This document shows positions 9,480 to 20,086 of a stretch of 64,000 nucleotides of DNA, in pieces (the first letter of the stretch is position 1; the number at the start of each line of letters is the position of its first letter). A program made the translations under genes and the position numbers. The notes under the pieces were generated by a model that worked only from the letters and a program-made list of their open reading frames with translations, was not told the DNA's origin and did no database searches. The DNA comes from JASHPR01 sp963815375 (GTDB lineage Bacteria; Actinomycetota; Actinomycetes; Streptosporangiales; Streptosporangiaceae): positions 434,001 through 498,000 of the forward strand of contig CAWFGX010000001.1 in assembly GCA_963815375.1 (NCBI GenBank). The letters are read 5' to 3'.

Positions 9480-9495
9480 ACTATACCGGTTAAGT
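9480..9495. promoter_or_regulatory. LacI-type operator upstream of the GH1 gene
   Basis: ACTATACCGGTTAAGT, a near-perfect palindrome centred on CCGG, begins 41 bp before the GTG start at 9521. The identical 16-mer occurs at 18489-18504, with close variants at 20002-20017 and 22108-22123. The likely binder is the LacI protein encoded at 18706-19752. Confidence 0.75.
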
Positions 9496-9520
9496 AGGCG
9501 AAAGAGAGGCTGGCGCGGCT

Positions 9521-10969
9521 GTGTCAGATAGCGACGATGTCCGGTTTCCCAGTGACTTTCTGTTTGGCGCCGCCACCGCCGCTTATCAGGTGGAGGGCTC
9601 CACAGTTGCCGGAGGCAGGGGTGTGTCAATCTGGGACACATTCAGCCACACGCCCGGAAACACGCGCAACGGGGACACCGGCGACGTCGCGTGCGACCAC
9701 TTCCTGAGGCTGGACGAAGATCTTGACCTGATGGCTGAGCTCGGGGCGGGCGCGTACCGCTTTTCGGTCTCCTGGCCGCGCATCCAGCCGACGGGCAAGG
9801 GGCCCGCCAATCTGGACGGCCTCGATTTCTACCGCCGCGTGGTGGATGGGCTCCATGCCCGTGGGATACGCCCTGTCCTGACGCTTTACCACTGGGATCT
9901 GCCGCAGCCGCTGCAGGACGCGGGCGGGTGGCCACAGCGCGACACGGCGAGCCGGTTCGCCGAGTACGCGGAGATCGTCGCCCAGGCGCTCGGCGACGGG
10001 GTCGGCCTGTGGATCACGCTCAACGAGCCGTGGTGCTCAGCGTGGCTTGGCTACGGCTCGGGCCGCCATGCTCCCGGGATGCTCGACATCGGGAAGGCCG
10101 CCGCTGCCACCCACCACCTGCTGCTCGCGCACGGCAAAGCGACGGAGGCAATCCGCTCGGCCGTCCGAGCAGCGGAGGTCGGCATCTCGCTCAACCTCAC
10201 GCCCGTCCGCAGCGCCACGAGCCATCTGGACGACGTGGCCACGGCACAGCGGGTAGACGGGAACTGCAACCGGCTTTTCCTCGATCCGTTGTTCAGGGGA
10301 AGTTATCCGGCCGCGATGCTCGACCATTACCGCGGCCTCGAGCCGGGCCTGGCCGTGGTCAGGGACGGCGACCTAGCCGAAATCTCCCGGCCGATCGACT
10401 TCCTCGGCATCAACTACTACACGCCGCGCACCGTGGCTCACCGGTCAAGGACCGCTGAGGCCAGGGCGGCCGGCTACTGCGTTCCGGCAGCCGAGCCCGA
10501 CCCCGTCTCGTCCGACCTGCGCGCGGTGACGGTGCACCGGCCAGAGTTCCCGCGCAGCGAGATGGGCTGGGAGATCGAGCCCACTGCCCTCACCGAGCTA
10601 CTGACGCGGGTCCACGCCGAGTATCCGGGCATCCCCATCCTGCTCACCGAGAACGGCGTGGCGTGCAGCGACTACGTCGCGCACGACGGCTCGGTGCGGG
10701 ATGCCGAGCGCATCAGGTACCTCGACGGGCACCTGCGCGCCGCGCTGCAGGCCCGCGCTGCCGGCGTGGATGTCCGCGGATACTTTGTCTGGAGCCTCAT
10801 GGACAACTTCGAGTGGGCGCACGGCTACTCCAAGCGGTTCGGGCTCCTCTGGGTCGACTATGCGACTCGCGCCCGCATCCGCAAGGACAGCTTCCGCTGG
10901 TACGCCGAGACAGTGCGCGCGAACATGCTCCGTCCGGTGACTGTGGCCATCGCCGGGCTCCGCAGCTGA
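9521..10969 (+). CDS. GH1 beta-glycosidase (beta-glucosidase-like)
   Basis: 482 aa with a GTG start, the usual length for GH1. It begins with FPSDFLFGAATAAYQVEG, the family's N-terminal signature. The acid/base glutamate is in TLNEPW (about E169), and the nucleophile is in LLTENG (about E377). The aglycone region WSLMDNFEWAHGYSKRFGL is intact. There is no signal peptide, so it should act on short beta-linked oligosaccharides after uptake. The operator just upstream places it in the regulon of the ABC transporter and the other glycosidases. Beta-glucosidase, beta-galactosidase or beta-mannosidase activity cannot be separated by eye. Confidence 0.93.
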   Translation: MSDSDDVRFPSDFLFGAATAAYQVEGSTVAGGRGVSIWDTFSHTPGNTRNGDTGDVACDHFLRLDEDLDLMAELGAGAYRFSVSWPRIQPTGKGPANLDGLDFYRRVVDGLHARGIRPVLTLYHWDLPQPLQDAGGWPQRDTASRFAEYAEIVAQALGDGVGLWITLNEPWCSAWLGYGSGRHAPGMLDIGKAAAATHHLLLAHGKATEAIRSAVRAAEVGISLNLTPVRSATSHLDDVATAQRVDGNCNRLFLDPLFRGSYPAAMLDHYRGLEPGLAVVRDGDLAEISRPIDFLGINYYTPRTVAHRSRTAEARAAGYCVPAAEPDPVSSDLRAVTVHRPEFPRSEMGWEIEPTALTELLTRVHAEYPGIPILLTENGVACSDYVAHDGSVRDAERIRYLDGHLRAALQARAAGVDVRGYFVWSLMDNFEWAHGYSKRFGLLWVDYATRARIRKDSFRWYAETVRANMLRPVTVAIAGLRS

Positions 10970-11002
10970 GTGCCGCAGCGGAGGCTGGGCTCCGCCCCGC
11001 CG

Positions 11003-11021
11003 GGGCTGAGCACCGCAGCCC
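11003..11021. terminator. Possible stem-loop between convergent genes
   Basis: GGGCTG and CAGCCC form a 6-bp stem with a 7-base loop, between the convergent GH1 and alpha-galactosidase genes. No U-tract is present, so this is a weak call. Confidence 0.25.
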
Positions 11022-11106
11022 GGTACCGGTGTTACTGCGGCTCCTCGGCGGCGACCCGGAGCGCGGCTGTGCAGTGAAGCCGAAGTCGGGCGAGGCGGCC
11101 AGAGAG

Positions 11107-12465
11107 CTAGACGACGGGCGCGGTCGGGGAGGGCACGAGGAGGGCCCGCGTTGTCTCGAGGCCCCAGGTGTCGAGGTCGTCCAGGCCGTCCCCGGAGGAC
11201 CGCAGCCCGCCGAACCGCCGCACGACCCCGGCCCACTCGTCCCGCCGCTGAACACCGGGCCTGGCCATCAGGCAGTCCGCGTCGTTCACCCAGAACCGGC
11301 CCTGCTGCCAGGCCCGCGCGACAACGTTCCTGGCGGCATTGCGGCCCGACGGCTCTGACGGGTGGCCGCTCGGCGGCTCGTAGCTGGCGGCGATGTCCGG
11401 GCCAACCCGCATCGCATCGACCAGCCCCACCGAAGGCAGGATCGGCGCCCCGCAGCCGAGCAGCACCGCGTCCGGGCCGATCGCATCACGTATCAACCGC
11501 AAGCTAGCCCGGTACGCCGCCACCCCGCTCACGTCGTCGTGGCGAAGCCCCTCGCAGGCGGCCGCGTAGGCGAAGTCAATCTTGAAGTAGTCGATCCCCC
11601 ACTGCCGCATTTCAGCGAGAACGCCACGTATGTAGCTGACCGCGCCGGGATGAGCGAAATCTAGCGCCGTGCACTCCTGCCGGACCACGTTGCCCGCGAA
11701 GACCGGCTCCCCGGTCTGGTCGTCCCGCACGGCCCACTCGGGGTGCCGCGCCAGCAGGTCGCTACGCCGGCCGACCAGGGCGGGCGCGATCCAGATCCCG
11801 GCCCGCCGCCCGGCCTCGCGGATCCTGCGCACCAGGGCGGGCAGGCTGGCGAAGCGGCCCGACGGCACCAGCCAGTCACCCGGCTCCGCCTGGTAGCCGT
11901 CGTCGATCTGCACCACGCCGACCGGGAGCGCCAAGTCGTCCATGGCGGCGAGGTTCCGCACGATGTCCGCCTCGGTAACCGCGCTGTAGTACTGGTACCA
12001 GGAGCACCACACTGGCGGGATCGGTCGCAGGCTGCCGGGCGCCACCCCGGCTCGTGCGGCGAACCCCTCGCCCCACCGGCCCAGCGCGCCGACCAGCCCG
12101 CCTGGCCCGTCATCCGCCGTGTGACTGACCGGGCGGTCGGCGGTCACCACGACGCCATCGTTCAGAATTCTGGCCTGAACGACCGGTACCCACCGGGATG
12201 CGTCCGGCGCCGCGAACAGCTGCACGGGGCCGCCCGTTCCGGGATCGAGCGCCAGCAGGCCGGACCCCTGGTGCACGCCCGGGGGCGCCGCGGCGCCGTA
12301 CTGGCAGTCGATCGCGAGCGAGTCCCGCGAGATGACCTGTGGCGGCGCGACGGTAGCCGGCAGTACCTCGGTGACGCTCCACGATTGCCAGCCCTCGGCG
12401 TAGATCTTGGCCCGGCCCGGGTCGGCCGGCACGCGGGCGATCTCGCGTTGCGGCGGCTGCCTCAT
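11107..12465 (-). CDS. GH36 alpha-galactosidase (melibiase)
   Basis: 452 aa. The start at 12465 forms an ATGA overlap with the stop of the upstream ATPase gene, which implies translational coupling. Motifs of GH36/melibiase: PVWCSWYQYY, VVQIDDGYQ, GIWIAPALVG, and YFKIDFAYAA with the probable nucleophile at D297. The segment GLVDAMRVGPDIA holds the likely acid/base aspartate. There is no signal peptide. It is the last gene of an operon for an oligosaccharide transporter, so it probably removes alpha-galactosyl branches from imported sugars. At 452 aa it is shorter than many bacterial GH36 enzymes of about 700 aa; the N-terminal beta-sandwich seems reduced. Confidence 0.88.
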   Translation of the reverse strand: MRQPPQREIARVPADPGRAKIYAEGWQSWSVTEVLPATVAPPQVISRDSLAIDCQYGAAAPPGVHQGSGLLALDPGTGGPVQLFAAPDASRWVPVVQARILNDGVVVTADRPVSHTADDGPGGLVGALGRWGEGFAARAGVAPGSLRPIPPVWCSWYQYYSAVTEADIVRNLAAMDDLALPVGVVQIDDGYQAEPGDWLVPSGRFASLPALVRRIREAGRRAGIWIAPALVGRRSDLLARHPEWAVRDDQTGEPVFAGNVVRQECTALDFAHPGAVSYIRGVLAEMRQWGIDYFKIDFAYAAACEGLRHDDVSGVAAYRASLRLIRDAIGPDAVLLGCGAPILPSVGLVDAMRVGPDIAASYEPPSGHPSEPSGRNAARNVVARAWQQGRFWVNDADCLMARPGVQRRDEWAGVVRRFGGLRSSGDGLDDLDTWGLETTRALLVPSPTAPVV

Positions 12466-13489
12466 TCGGCTGCCTGGCGCCGCCCTGGAACGGCGGGGGG
12501 CGGCACCGGGCCGCCGTTCGGCGCAGCGTAGAGCCAGCACAGCGCCTTGTGGCCGGGGGACACGTCCTCATCGTCCGGATGCCGCGCGCAGATGTCCATC
12601 GCATATTGGCACCGGCCGCGGAACCGGCAGCCCCCGCCAATCTCGGCCTCGCGCTGCTCAGCGGCCCCGGCGCGCGCCGACTGGCGCTCCGCGCGTCCAG
12701 CGGCCAGCTTCTCGCGGGAGGCCGCGGGGTCGGGCGCGGCCCGGGACAGGACCTGCGTGTACGGGTGGCCCGGGCGCAGGATCACTTCGTCGCTGGGGCC
12801 GCGCTCTACGATCTCGCCGCGGTACATGACGACGATCTCGGACGAGAAATGCCGCGCGGTCGCCAGGTCGTGGGTGACGTAGAGCAGCGCGAGGTTGCGG
12901 TCCCGCTTCAGCCGGTCGAGCAGGTTGAGGATCTCCAGCCGGATCGAGACGTCGAGCATCGACACCGGCTCGTCGGCCAGCAGCACGTCGGGATCGGTCG
13001 CCAGCGCCCGGGCGATCGCCACCCGCTGCCGCTGACCGCCCGACAGCTCGTGCGGGTGCTTGGCGGCGATCTCGCCGGGCGGCGTCAGGTTGACCGAGAG
13101 CAGCAGGTCCGCCGTGGCCGCATCCAGGGCGGCGCCGCGCAGGCCGCGCTGCCGCAGCTGCAGCGGCCGGTGCAGGTGGTGAGCCACCGTGTGCATCGGG
13201 TTGAGCGAGGCGTACGGGTCCTGGAAGATCATCTGAACCTGGTGCCGGTAGGCCCGCAACGCGCCCCCGTGCCGCGGCGCTGGCCGTCCGTCCAGCAGGA
13301 TCTCGCCCGCGGTGCGCCTTGTGAGCTGCCCGATCGCGCGCACGACCGTCGACTTGCCGCTGCCGCTCTCCCCGACCAGCGCGAGCGTCTGGCCTTCCCG
13401 GAGCGTGAACGAGACCCCGTCGACCGCCCGGAGCTTAGAGCCGCCGCGCTGGCCGTAATCGACGGTCAGGTCCCGGACCTCCAGGACGC

Positions 13490-13493
<4 letters not shown>
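12462..13493 (-). CDS. ABC transporter ATP-binding protein, OppF/DppF type
   Basis: 343 aa. Walker A is GESGSGKST, the signature is LSGGQRQRVAIARAL, and Walker B is VLLADEP followed by VSMLDVS. The C-terminal oligopeptide/HPY-type region has a cysteine set (CRFRGRCQYAMDIC), known in some members to bind an Fe-S cluster. The gene overlaps both neighbours by ATGA. It pairs with the second ATPase to energise import. The operon context (GH36 at the 3' end, sugar-type operator) suggests oligosaccharides rather than peptides. Confidence 0.93.
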
Positions 13494-14610
<1,117 letters not shown>

Positions 14611-14614
<4 letters not shown>

Positions 14615-15537
14615 CGCGGCTTCCTCGCCGGGCGGTACACCCGCAGCCGCGGGTTGAGTACCTCGTCCAGGCCGAAGTTGACCAGCGCCAGGCCCATGCC
14701 GAGCAGCGCGATGCAGGCGCCGGGCGGGATGAACCACCACCAGGCGCCGAACGACAGCGCCTCGTCGTTGTAGGCGATGTTGAGCATGTTGCCCCAGGTG
14801 AGGGCCGTCGGGTCGCCCAGGCCGATGAACGCGAGCCCGGCCTGGGTGAGGATCGCGAAGATCATCGCGAAGATCAGGTTCGAGACGATGACCGGCAGCT
14901 CGTTCGGCAGGATCTCGACGAGGATGATCCGCAGCGCCCGCTCGCCTGATGCCCTGGCCGCGAGAACGTACTCGCGGTTGCGGACCGACAGGGTCTGCGC
15001 CCGCAGCACCCGCGCCGACGCCGCCCAGCTGGTCAGCGCGATAATCACGATCAGCGGCAGCAGGCTATTGGACTTCACGTAGGCCAGCACCAGGATGACC
15101 AGCGGCAGCGTGGGGATCACCAGGACCACATTGGTCAGCAGCGACAGCGCCTCGTCGGCGATGCCGCCTGCATAGCCCCCACTGATGCCGATCAGGATCG
15201 AGATGATCGTGGCAATCAGGCCTGCCCCGACGCCGATCTCCAGCGAGGCGCGCGTGCTGACCACGAGCTGCGCGAAGACGTCCTGGCCGATCTCGTTGGT
15301 GCCGAGCCAGTGGCTGGCTGACGGCGGCGCCCAGTCGCTGCGGCTGAGGGCGCTCGCGTTATGGATGAAGAAAGGGCCGATGATCCCCACGGCGACGAAC
15401 ACGCCGACGATGCACACGCCAGCGGTCAGCCTGCGGGAGCGGAAGATCTCGTGCAGCCGCCCGGCGAGCCGTTGCGCGCCCGCGTCGGTGACTCCGGGGT
15501 CAATCTGGCCGGTCTGGGACACTCCGGTGACGCTCAT
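14611..15537 (-). CDS. ABC transporter permease, OppC/DppC type
   Basis: 308 aa. A cytoplasmic N-terminus precedes the first membrane segment (AGVCIVGVFVAVGIIGPFFI). Further segments and an EAA-like loop (AARASGERALRIILVEILPN) are typical of binding-protein-dependent permeases. The start at 15537 overlaps the upstream permease stop by ATGA. It forms the membrane channel with the OppB-type partner. Confidence 0.92.
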
Positions 15538-16526
15538 CGCGACAGCCTCGTCCGCGGGTCGATGAAGCCATGCAGCAGGTCGACGATGAGGTTAGCGCCG
15601 AGCACGGCGAAGGTGATTACCAGGAAGATGCCCTGCATGAGCGGGTAGTCGTCGTTCGACACGGCGTCCACGAGCTTGAAGCCGATGCCCGGGTAGGAGA
15701 AGACGTACTCCACCACGATCGCCCCGCTGACCACGAAGCCGAGCGAGATGGCGAACCCGGCGATACTGGGCAGCACGGCGTTGCGTGCCGCATAGCCGAT
15801 CATGATCCGGCGCGGCCGCAGCCCCCGGGCCTCGGCGGCCACGACGTAGTCGTCGGACAGCGTGGACACCATCATGTTGCGCATGCCGAGTAGCCAGCCG
15901 CCGACCGAGCTGAGCACGATCGTGATGGCGGGCAGCAGCGCGTGCTGCACGGCCGAGGCGAGGAACGCCGGGTTCCAGCCCGGGACGATGGCGGAGTTCG
16001 TGTCGTATCCCTGCCCGGCCGGGAAGACGTGCCACACGTTGGTCGCGAACAGGTAGACCAGGATCAGCGCGAGCCAGAAGTACGGCATCGCGGTCAGCAG
16101 CGTGGTGGACGGGATGATCACGTCCAGCCTGGAGCCGCGCTTCCAGCCGGCCAGCGTCCCGAGCGCGATGCCGAGGACCCAGCTGATCACGGTCGCGGTG
16201 CCGACCAGGATGAGCGTCCAGTAGATGGACGAGGAGATCTCGGTGGCGACCGGCGTGGGGAAGTCGGTGACCGACAGGCCGAGCCGCAGGTGAGCCAGGC
16301 CGTCCAGGTACTGCCAGTACTTCTGGAAGATGTTGCCGCCACCCAGGCCGAGCAGCTTGGTCAGCACCTGGCTCTCGTCCGTCGGGATGGTGCCGGACTG
16401 TGACATCCGCGAGATCAGGATCTCGACCGGGTTCCCCGGGATGAGCTGCGGCAGCAGGAAGTTGACCGTGAGCGCCACCCACGCCGCTACCAGGTAGAAG
16501 CCGAGCTTGCGGAGCACATAACGCAC
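15534..16526 (-). CDS. ABC transporter permease, OppB/DppB type
   Basis: 330 aa. The N-terminus MRYVLRKLGFYLVAAWVALT and the following LPQLIPGNPVEIL are classic for the OppB/DppB subunit. About six membrane segments follow, with an EAA-like loop (AAEARGLRPRRIMIGYAARN). It is the first permease of the operon, 94 bp after the binding-protein gene. Confidence 0.92.
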   Translation of the reverse strand: MRYVLRKLGFYLVAAWVALTVNFLLPQLIPGNPVEILISRMSQSGTIPTDESQVLTKLLGLGGGNIFQKYWQYLDGLAHLRLGLSVTDFPTPVATEISSSIYWTLILVGTATVISWVLGIALGTLAGWKRGSRLDVIIPSTTLLTAMPYFWLALILVYLFATNVWHVFPAGQGYDTNSAIVPGWNPAFLASAVQHALLPAITIVLSSVGGWLLGMRNMMVSTLSDDYVVAAEARGLRPRRIMIGYAARNAVLPSIAGFAISLGFVVSGAIVVEYVFSYPGIGFKLVDAVSNDDYPLMQGIFLVITFAVLGANLIVDLLHGFIDPRTRLSR

Positions 16527-16620
16527 CTGGCCCTCACCTCCGTCTGCCGCCGCCGGCGGCGCCGCTGGTGCTGCGCGGCGCCGCCGGTCGCTGGTCAGGC
16601 CCTGGCCACTCCGCGGCCTG

Positions 16621-18264
16621 TTACTTGACGGGTTCGAGCCGCGCCGCCACCCAGCCGATGTCCGGCTGGATGTACACGGCTGGCGCGCCGTAGGGGTTCG
16701 ACACTGACGGGTAGTTGGCTACCACGTTGCCGTTGAACTCGATCTCGTCCTGCTGGTTGAACAGCGGAATGAGCGGGAGCTGGGAGGCGAAGATCTGCTC
16801 GATCTGGTAAAAGTCGGGGTCCTGCACCGCGGTGCTGGTCGTCCCGGCGATCTGGCTGAGCAGGCTGTCCACCTGGGCGTTGTGGAACCGGCCGTAGTTG
16901 CCGACCGTGTCGGCCTGCCCGATCGGCGGCGCGATCTTGCTGTCCAGGATCGAGTAGTAGTACGCCCACGGGTCCGGCGTGTAGCCGAAGTTGTCCATCA
17001 GCAGCTGGAAGTTGCCGGTGTCCTGGAGGCTGGTGAACGTGGCGTACGCGGGCTGGTCGATGGTCAGGTTGATCCCGGCCGGCTTGAGCTCGGACTGGAT
17101 GATCTGCAGGTCGCTGAGGTAGTCGGTGTAGCCAGAGACCATGTCGACGGTGAGGTTCAGCGGGGTCTTGATGCCGGCCGCGGTCAGGATGCTCAGCGCC
17201 TTTGACGCGTCCGGGCTGCCGAAACTGGAGCTGGCCAGCGACGGGGACAGGACTGAGGAGTAGTTCGGCAGGATCAGTGCCTCGGGGTTGGTCGGCGACG
17301 CGTAGCCGTTGTAGACCGTGTTGCTGATGTCAGACCGGTTGAGCGCCGCGCTGATCGCCTGCCGGACCGCCAGGTTCGCGGTCGGCCCGCTTGCCATGTT
17401 CGGCACCAGGAACGCCGTCGACAGCGGGATGTCGCTGACGGCGAACTTCTTGTTCCTGGCCAGGTACAGCTGCTGGATGCCGGGGATGTAACTGCCCGCC
17501 CAGTCGACCTCGCCCGACTCAATGGCCGCGTCCGACGTGGTGTTGCCGCTGAAGGCCAGGAACCGGACGGTCTTGAACTTCGGCAGGCCGGCGAAGTAAT
17601 AGTGCGGGTTCGCAGTCATTGTGAAGACCTGGCCGGAGAAGCTGCCCAGCTCGTAAGCGCCGGTGCCCACCGGGTGGGTGTTCAGGAACGTGGTCGGGTC
17701 GCTGATCGATGCCCAGATGTGCTGGGGCAGTATCTCGACCCTGCCGAGCGCGTAGTACGCGTCGGTATACGCGGGCGCGGTGAAGTTGATGGTCACCGCG
17801 TAGGAACCGTCGGCCGCGACGCTGGCCAGCGGCAGCCCGAACTTGTTCAGCGCCACGGCGTGCAGCGCCTGGTCGAACGTGAACACCACGTCCGCGCTCG
17901 TGAACGGCTTGCCATCGGTCCACTTCACGTTGTGCCTAAGCTGCACCGTGAGCATCTTGCCACCGTTGGACCACGCGTAGCTGGTGCCGAGCCAGGGCTT
18001 GACCACGCCATCCTTCGCGGTGTCGAAGAAGAACAGCGGCTCGTAGATCATGCCGTTCGTCGGGTCCTCGGCATTAGGGGAGTACAGGTTGAAGTCGTCG
18101 GCGAACGAGCCGGCCGCTCCGGTGGTGATCGTGAGCACGCCGGTCGGTCCCGACGATGAGCTCGTGCCCGGGCTGCTGCTGCCGCAGGCAGCCAGCAGCC
18201 CGGCGGTAAGCAGCACGGCAGCCGCGGCCACCACTGGCGCGCGACAGAATCTTGTCGATGTCAC
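16621..18264 (-). CDS. ABC transporter substrate-binding lipoprotein, family 5
   Basis: 547 aa from the GTG at 18264, chosen because AGAAGGA sits 5 bases upstream and the lipoprotein signal then starts correctly. Lipobox LLAAC puts the lipidated Cys at residue 27, followed by a Ser/Gly/Thr linker. Family-5 (SBP_bac_5) features include the region PWLGTSYAWSNGGKMLTVQL and WTDGKPFTSADVVFTFDQAL. Family 5 binds peptides, nickel or oligosaccharides. The linked glycosidases and shared operator favour an oligosaccharide here. It is the first gene of a six-gene operon ending at the GH36 gene. Confidence 0.92.
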   Translation of the reverse strand: MTSTRFCRAPVVAAAAVLLTAGLLAACGSSSPGTSSSSGPTGVLTITTGAAGSFADDFNLYSPNAEDPTNGMIYEPLFFFDTAKDGVVKPWLGTSYAWSNGGKMLTVQLRHNVKWTDGKPFTSADVVFTFDQALHAVALNKFGLPLASVAADGSYAVTINFTAPAYTDAYYALGRVEILPQHIWASISDPTTFLNTHPVGTGAYELGSFSGQVFTMTANPHYYFAGLPKFKTVRFLAFSGNTTSDAAIESGEVDWAGSYIPGIQQLYLARNKKFAVSDIPLSTAFLVPNMASGPTANLAVRQAISAALNRSDISNTVYNGYASPTNPEALILPNYSSVLSPSLASSSFGSPDASKALSILTAAGIKTPLNLTVDMVSGYTDYLSDLQIIQSELKPAGINLTIDQPAYATFTSLQDTGNFQLLMDNFGYTPDPWAYYYSILDSKIAPPIGQADTVGNYGRFHNAQVDSLLSQIAGTTSTAVQDPDFYQIEQIFASQLPLIPLFNQQDEIEFNGNVVANYPSVSNPYGAPAVYIQPDIGWVAARLEPVK

Positions 18265-18705
18265 CAAATCCTTCTTTCTCTCGCCGGGGTTAGCGCGGTC
18301 ACGGAAGGACAGCAAAGCGTCGTCATGGAATGGCTCCGGGCAGCACCCGGCCGGAGCGTGCGCAAAACTACGAGCCTCATGGCCACCGCCAAGTCGGGCG
18401 TCCCGGTGACGCACCTGCTCTGGTTATCGCGCTCGCGGCGCGCCGGCGCCCGTACTGAACGGGTGCGCCCGGCGCGGCCTGAACGCGAACTATACCGGTT
18501 AAGTGTTATCCCTCTGCTCCCCGCAGGTAAAGGATCACGTCTGTATCGTTAAGATCTCGATCAGATATCGGGAAGGTTAAGGGACGGTGGCAGCGACGCG
18601 GTGGCGACACCGTGGCGACTACACCAATTGGCCACGCCTGACGGCGCCTAGCCTGGGGAGCGCCCCAGACCACGCTCGGCTCACCCGGGGGACGCCGACC
18701 CCCCG
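18265..18705. other. Intergenic region between lacI and the transporter operon
   Basis: A 441-bp gap with no convincing gene. It holds the operator at 18489-18504 and presumably the promoter of the transporter operon. The long leader (about 220 bp between operator and start codon) is unusual compared with the three sister sites, which lie 41-70 bp from their starts. Confidence 0.6.
18489..18504. promoter_or_regulatory. LacI-type operator of the transporter operon
   Basis: ACTATACCGGTTAAGT, identical over 16 bases to the site in front of the GH1 gene at 9480. Two unlinked copies of an identical 16-mer in front of functionally related genes are strong evidence for a shared repressor. Confidence 0.75.
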
Positions 18706-19752
18706 TCAGGCCGGCAGGCGCGGGGTGGACCGCTCAGCATCCCGGGCGGGATGGCCAGTGCTGCCGCGCCGGATCAGCACTGGCGGCGGCTCCCGGAAGT
18801 CGCTGACCTCGGCTCCTTCCACCAGTCCGATCAGACGCCGCGCCCCCTCCGCGCCCGCGGCAGCGATGTCCCGGCGCAGCGCGGTCAGCGACGGATGGAC
18901 GAGCTCACACAGGGCAGAGTCGTCCCAGGAGATGATCGACAGCTCGCCGGGCACCTGAATGCCCATGTGCTGAGCGACGCTGAGCCCCGATATCGCCATC
19001 AGGTCGTTGTCGTAGAGGATCGCCGTCGGCGGCCTGGCCGACCTGAGCAGCGCGCGGGTTGCCTCGGCGCCATGCTCGCCGGTGTAGTCGCCTTCCACTG
19101 ACTCCGCCTCCAGGCCCGCGGCCGCGGCGGCCTCGCGCAGCGCGTCGGCGCGCAGCTTGGTGTGCCAGTACCTCGGGATGCCGCTGACCCGCGCCATCCG
19201 CCCGTGGCCGAGGCCGGCCAGGTATTCCACCACGGTGCTGGTGGCGGCCACGTCGTCCTGCCAGACCGCTGGCAGCGAGCCCGACCCTTTCGGGGTGCCG
19301 AACACGACCGCGGGCAGGCGGAGCTCCTGCAGCGTCGCCACTCGCTGGTCGCGGAGCTGGAGGTCGACGAGGAACACGCCGTCCACCCGGCGCTGTGCCC
19401 ACCAGGTCCGGTACAGCTCGATCTCCGCGGCCTGGTCCTCGGCTGTGGTGAACAGAAGCGCGATGTGGTCGCGGGACAGCTCGGACTGGATCCCGGATAT
19501 AAGCCGGATGAAGAAGGACTCGGTGCCGAGCATCCGGGCGGGACGGTCGAAGACGAAGCCGAACGCGCCCGCGCGGCCATCGGACAGGGCCCGGGCAGCG
19601 CTGCTGGGCTGGAAGCCGATCTCGCTGGCGATCGCGAGGATGCGTTCCCGGGTGGCCGCGGAAACGCCGGGCTGGCCGTTGAGCGCGAACGACACCGCCG
19701 CCTTGGTCACTCCGGCCCGGCTCGCGATGTCAGCGATCGTCGGACGTTTCAC
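18706..19752 (-). CDS. LacI-family transcriptional repressor
   Basis: 348 aa. The N-terminal HTH reads TIADIASRAGVTKAAVSFAL followed by the hinge region (NGQPGVSAATRERI), typical of LacI. The periplasmic-binding-protein-like core includes FGFVFDRPARMLG and AILYDNDLMAISG. It lies between the transporter operon and the GH5-like gene. Four copies of a 16-bp palindrome in front of the neighbouring sugar genes are its probable targets. The one at 20002 lies in the gap between this gene and the divergent GH5-like gene and could also autoregulate it. Confidence 0.92.
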   Translation of the reverse strand: MKRPTIADIASRAGVTKAAVSFALNGQPGVSAATRERILAIASEIGFQPSSAARALSDGRAGAFGFVFDRPARMLGTESFFIRLISGIQSELSRDHIALLFTTAEDQAAEIELYRTWWAQRRVDGVFLVDLQLRDQRVATLQELRLPAVVFGTPKGSGSLPAVWQDDVAATSTVVEYLAGLGHGRMARVSGIPRYWHTKLRADALREAAAAAGLEAESVEGDYTGEHGAEATRALLRSARPPTAILYDNDLMAISGLSVAQHMGIQVPGELSIISWDDSALCELVHPSLTALRRDIAAAGAEGARRLIGLVEGAEVSDFREPPPVLIRRGSTGHPARDAERSTPRLPA

Positions 19753-20086
19753 GTGCCTCCCCTCCGGCTCCTAGCGGCAGCCCGGCGCCAGGAGCGTGCC
19801 CGCTTCAGGGCGCGGCACGCGGCCGTAGTTACCAATTCGCCAGTGTAATAAGCGGTTGCGGCAGGCGCCCGGCCACCACGCCTTACCAGGCACATCGCCA
19901 ACCACAGCACCGGGTTATCGCCCACCGCACCACCAGGTCCCCGGCCGCCACCCCACCAGGCGCAGCAAATACGACTTTCCAGCCAACCTCCAGCTGGCGA
20001 TACTTAACCGGTAAAGTGCCTCGGCTTGCCTGGCCTTGCGCCGACAGCCCCAGGGACGTCGGACCCGCAGAGAGGAGCCGTCCCGT
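19753..20086. other. Divergent intergenic region of lacI and the GH5-like gene
   Basis: A 334-bp gap. It holds the operator at 20002-20017 and a ribosome site GAGAGGAG just before the ATG at 20087. No further gene is supported. Confidence 0.55.
20002..20017. promoter_or_regulatory. LacI-type operator in the divergent region
   Basis: ACTTAACCGGTAAAGT; its complement ACTTTACCGGTTAAGT differs by one base from the sites at 9480 and 18489. It is 70 bp upstream of the GH5-like start codon and on the promoter side of lacI. Confidence 0.72.
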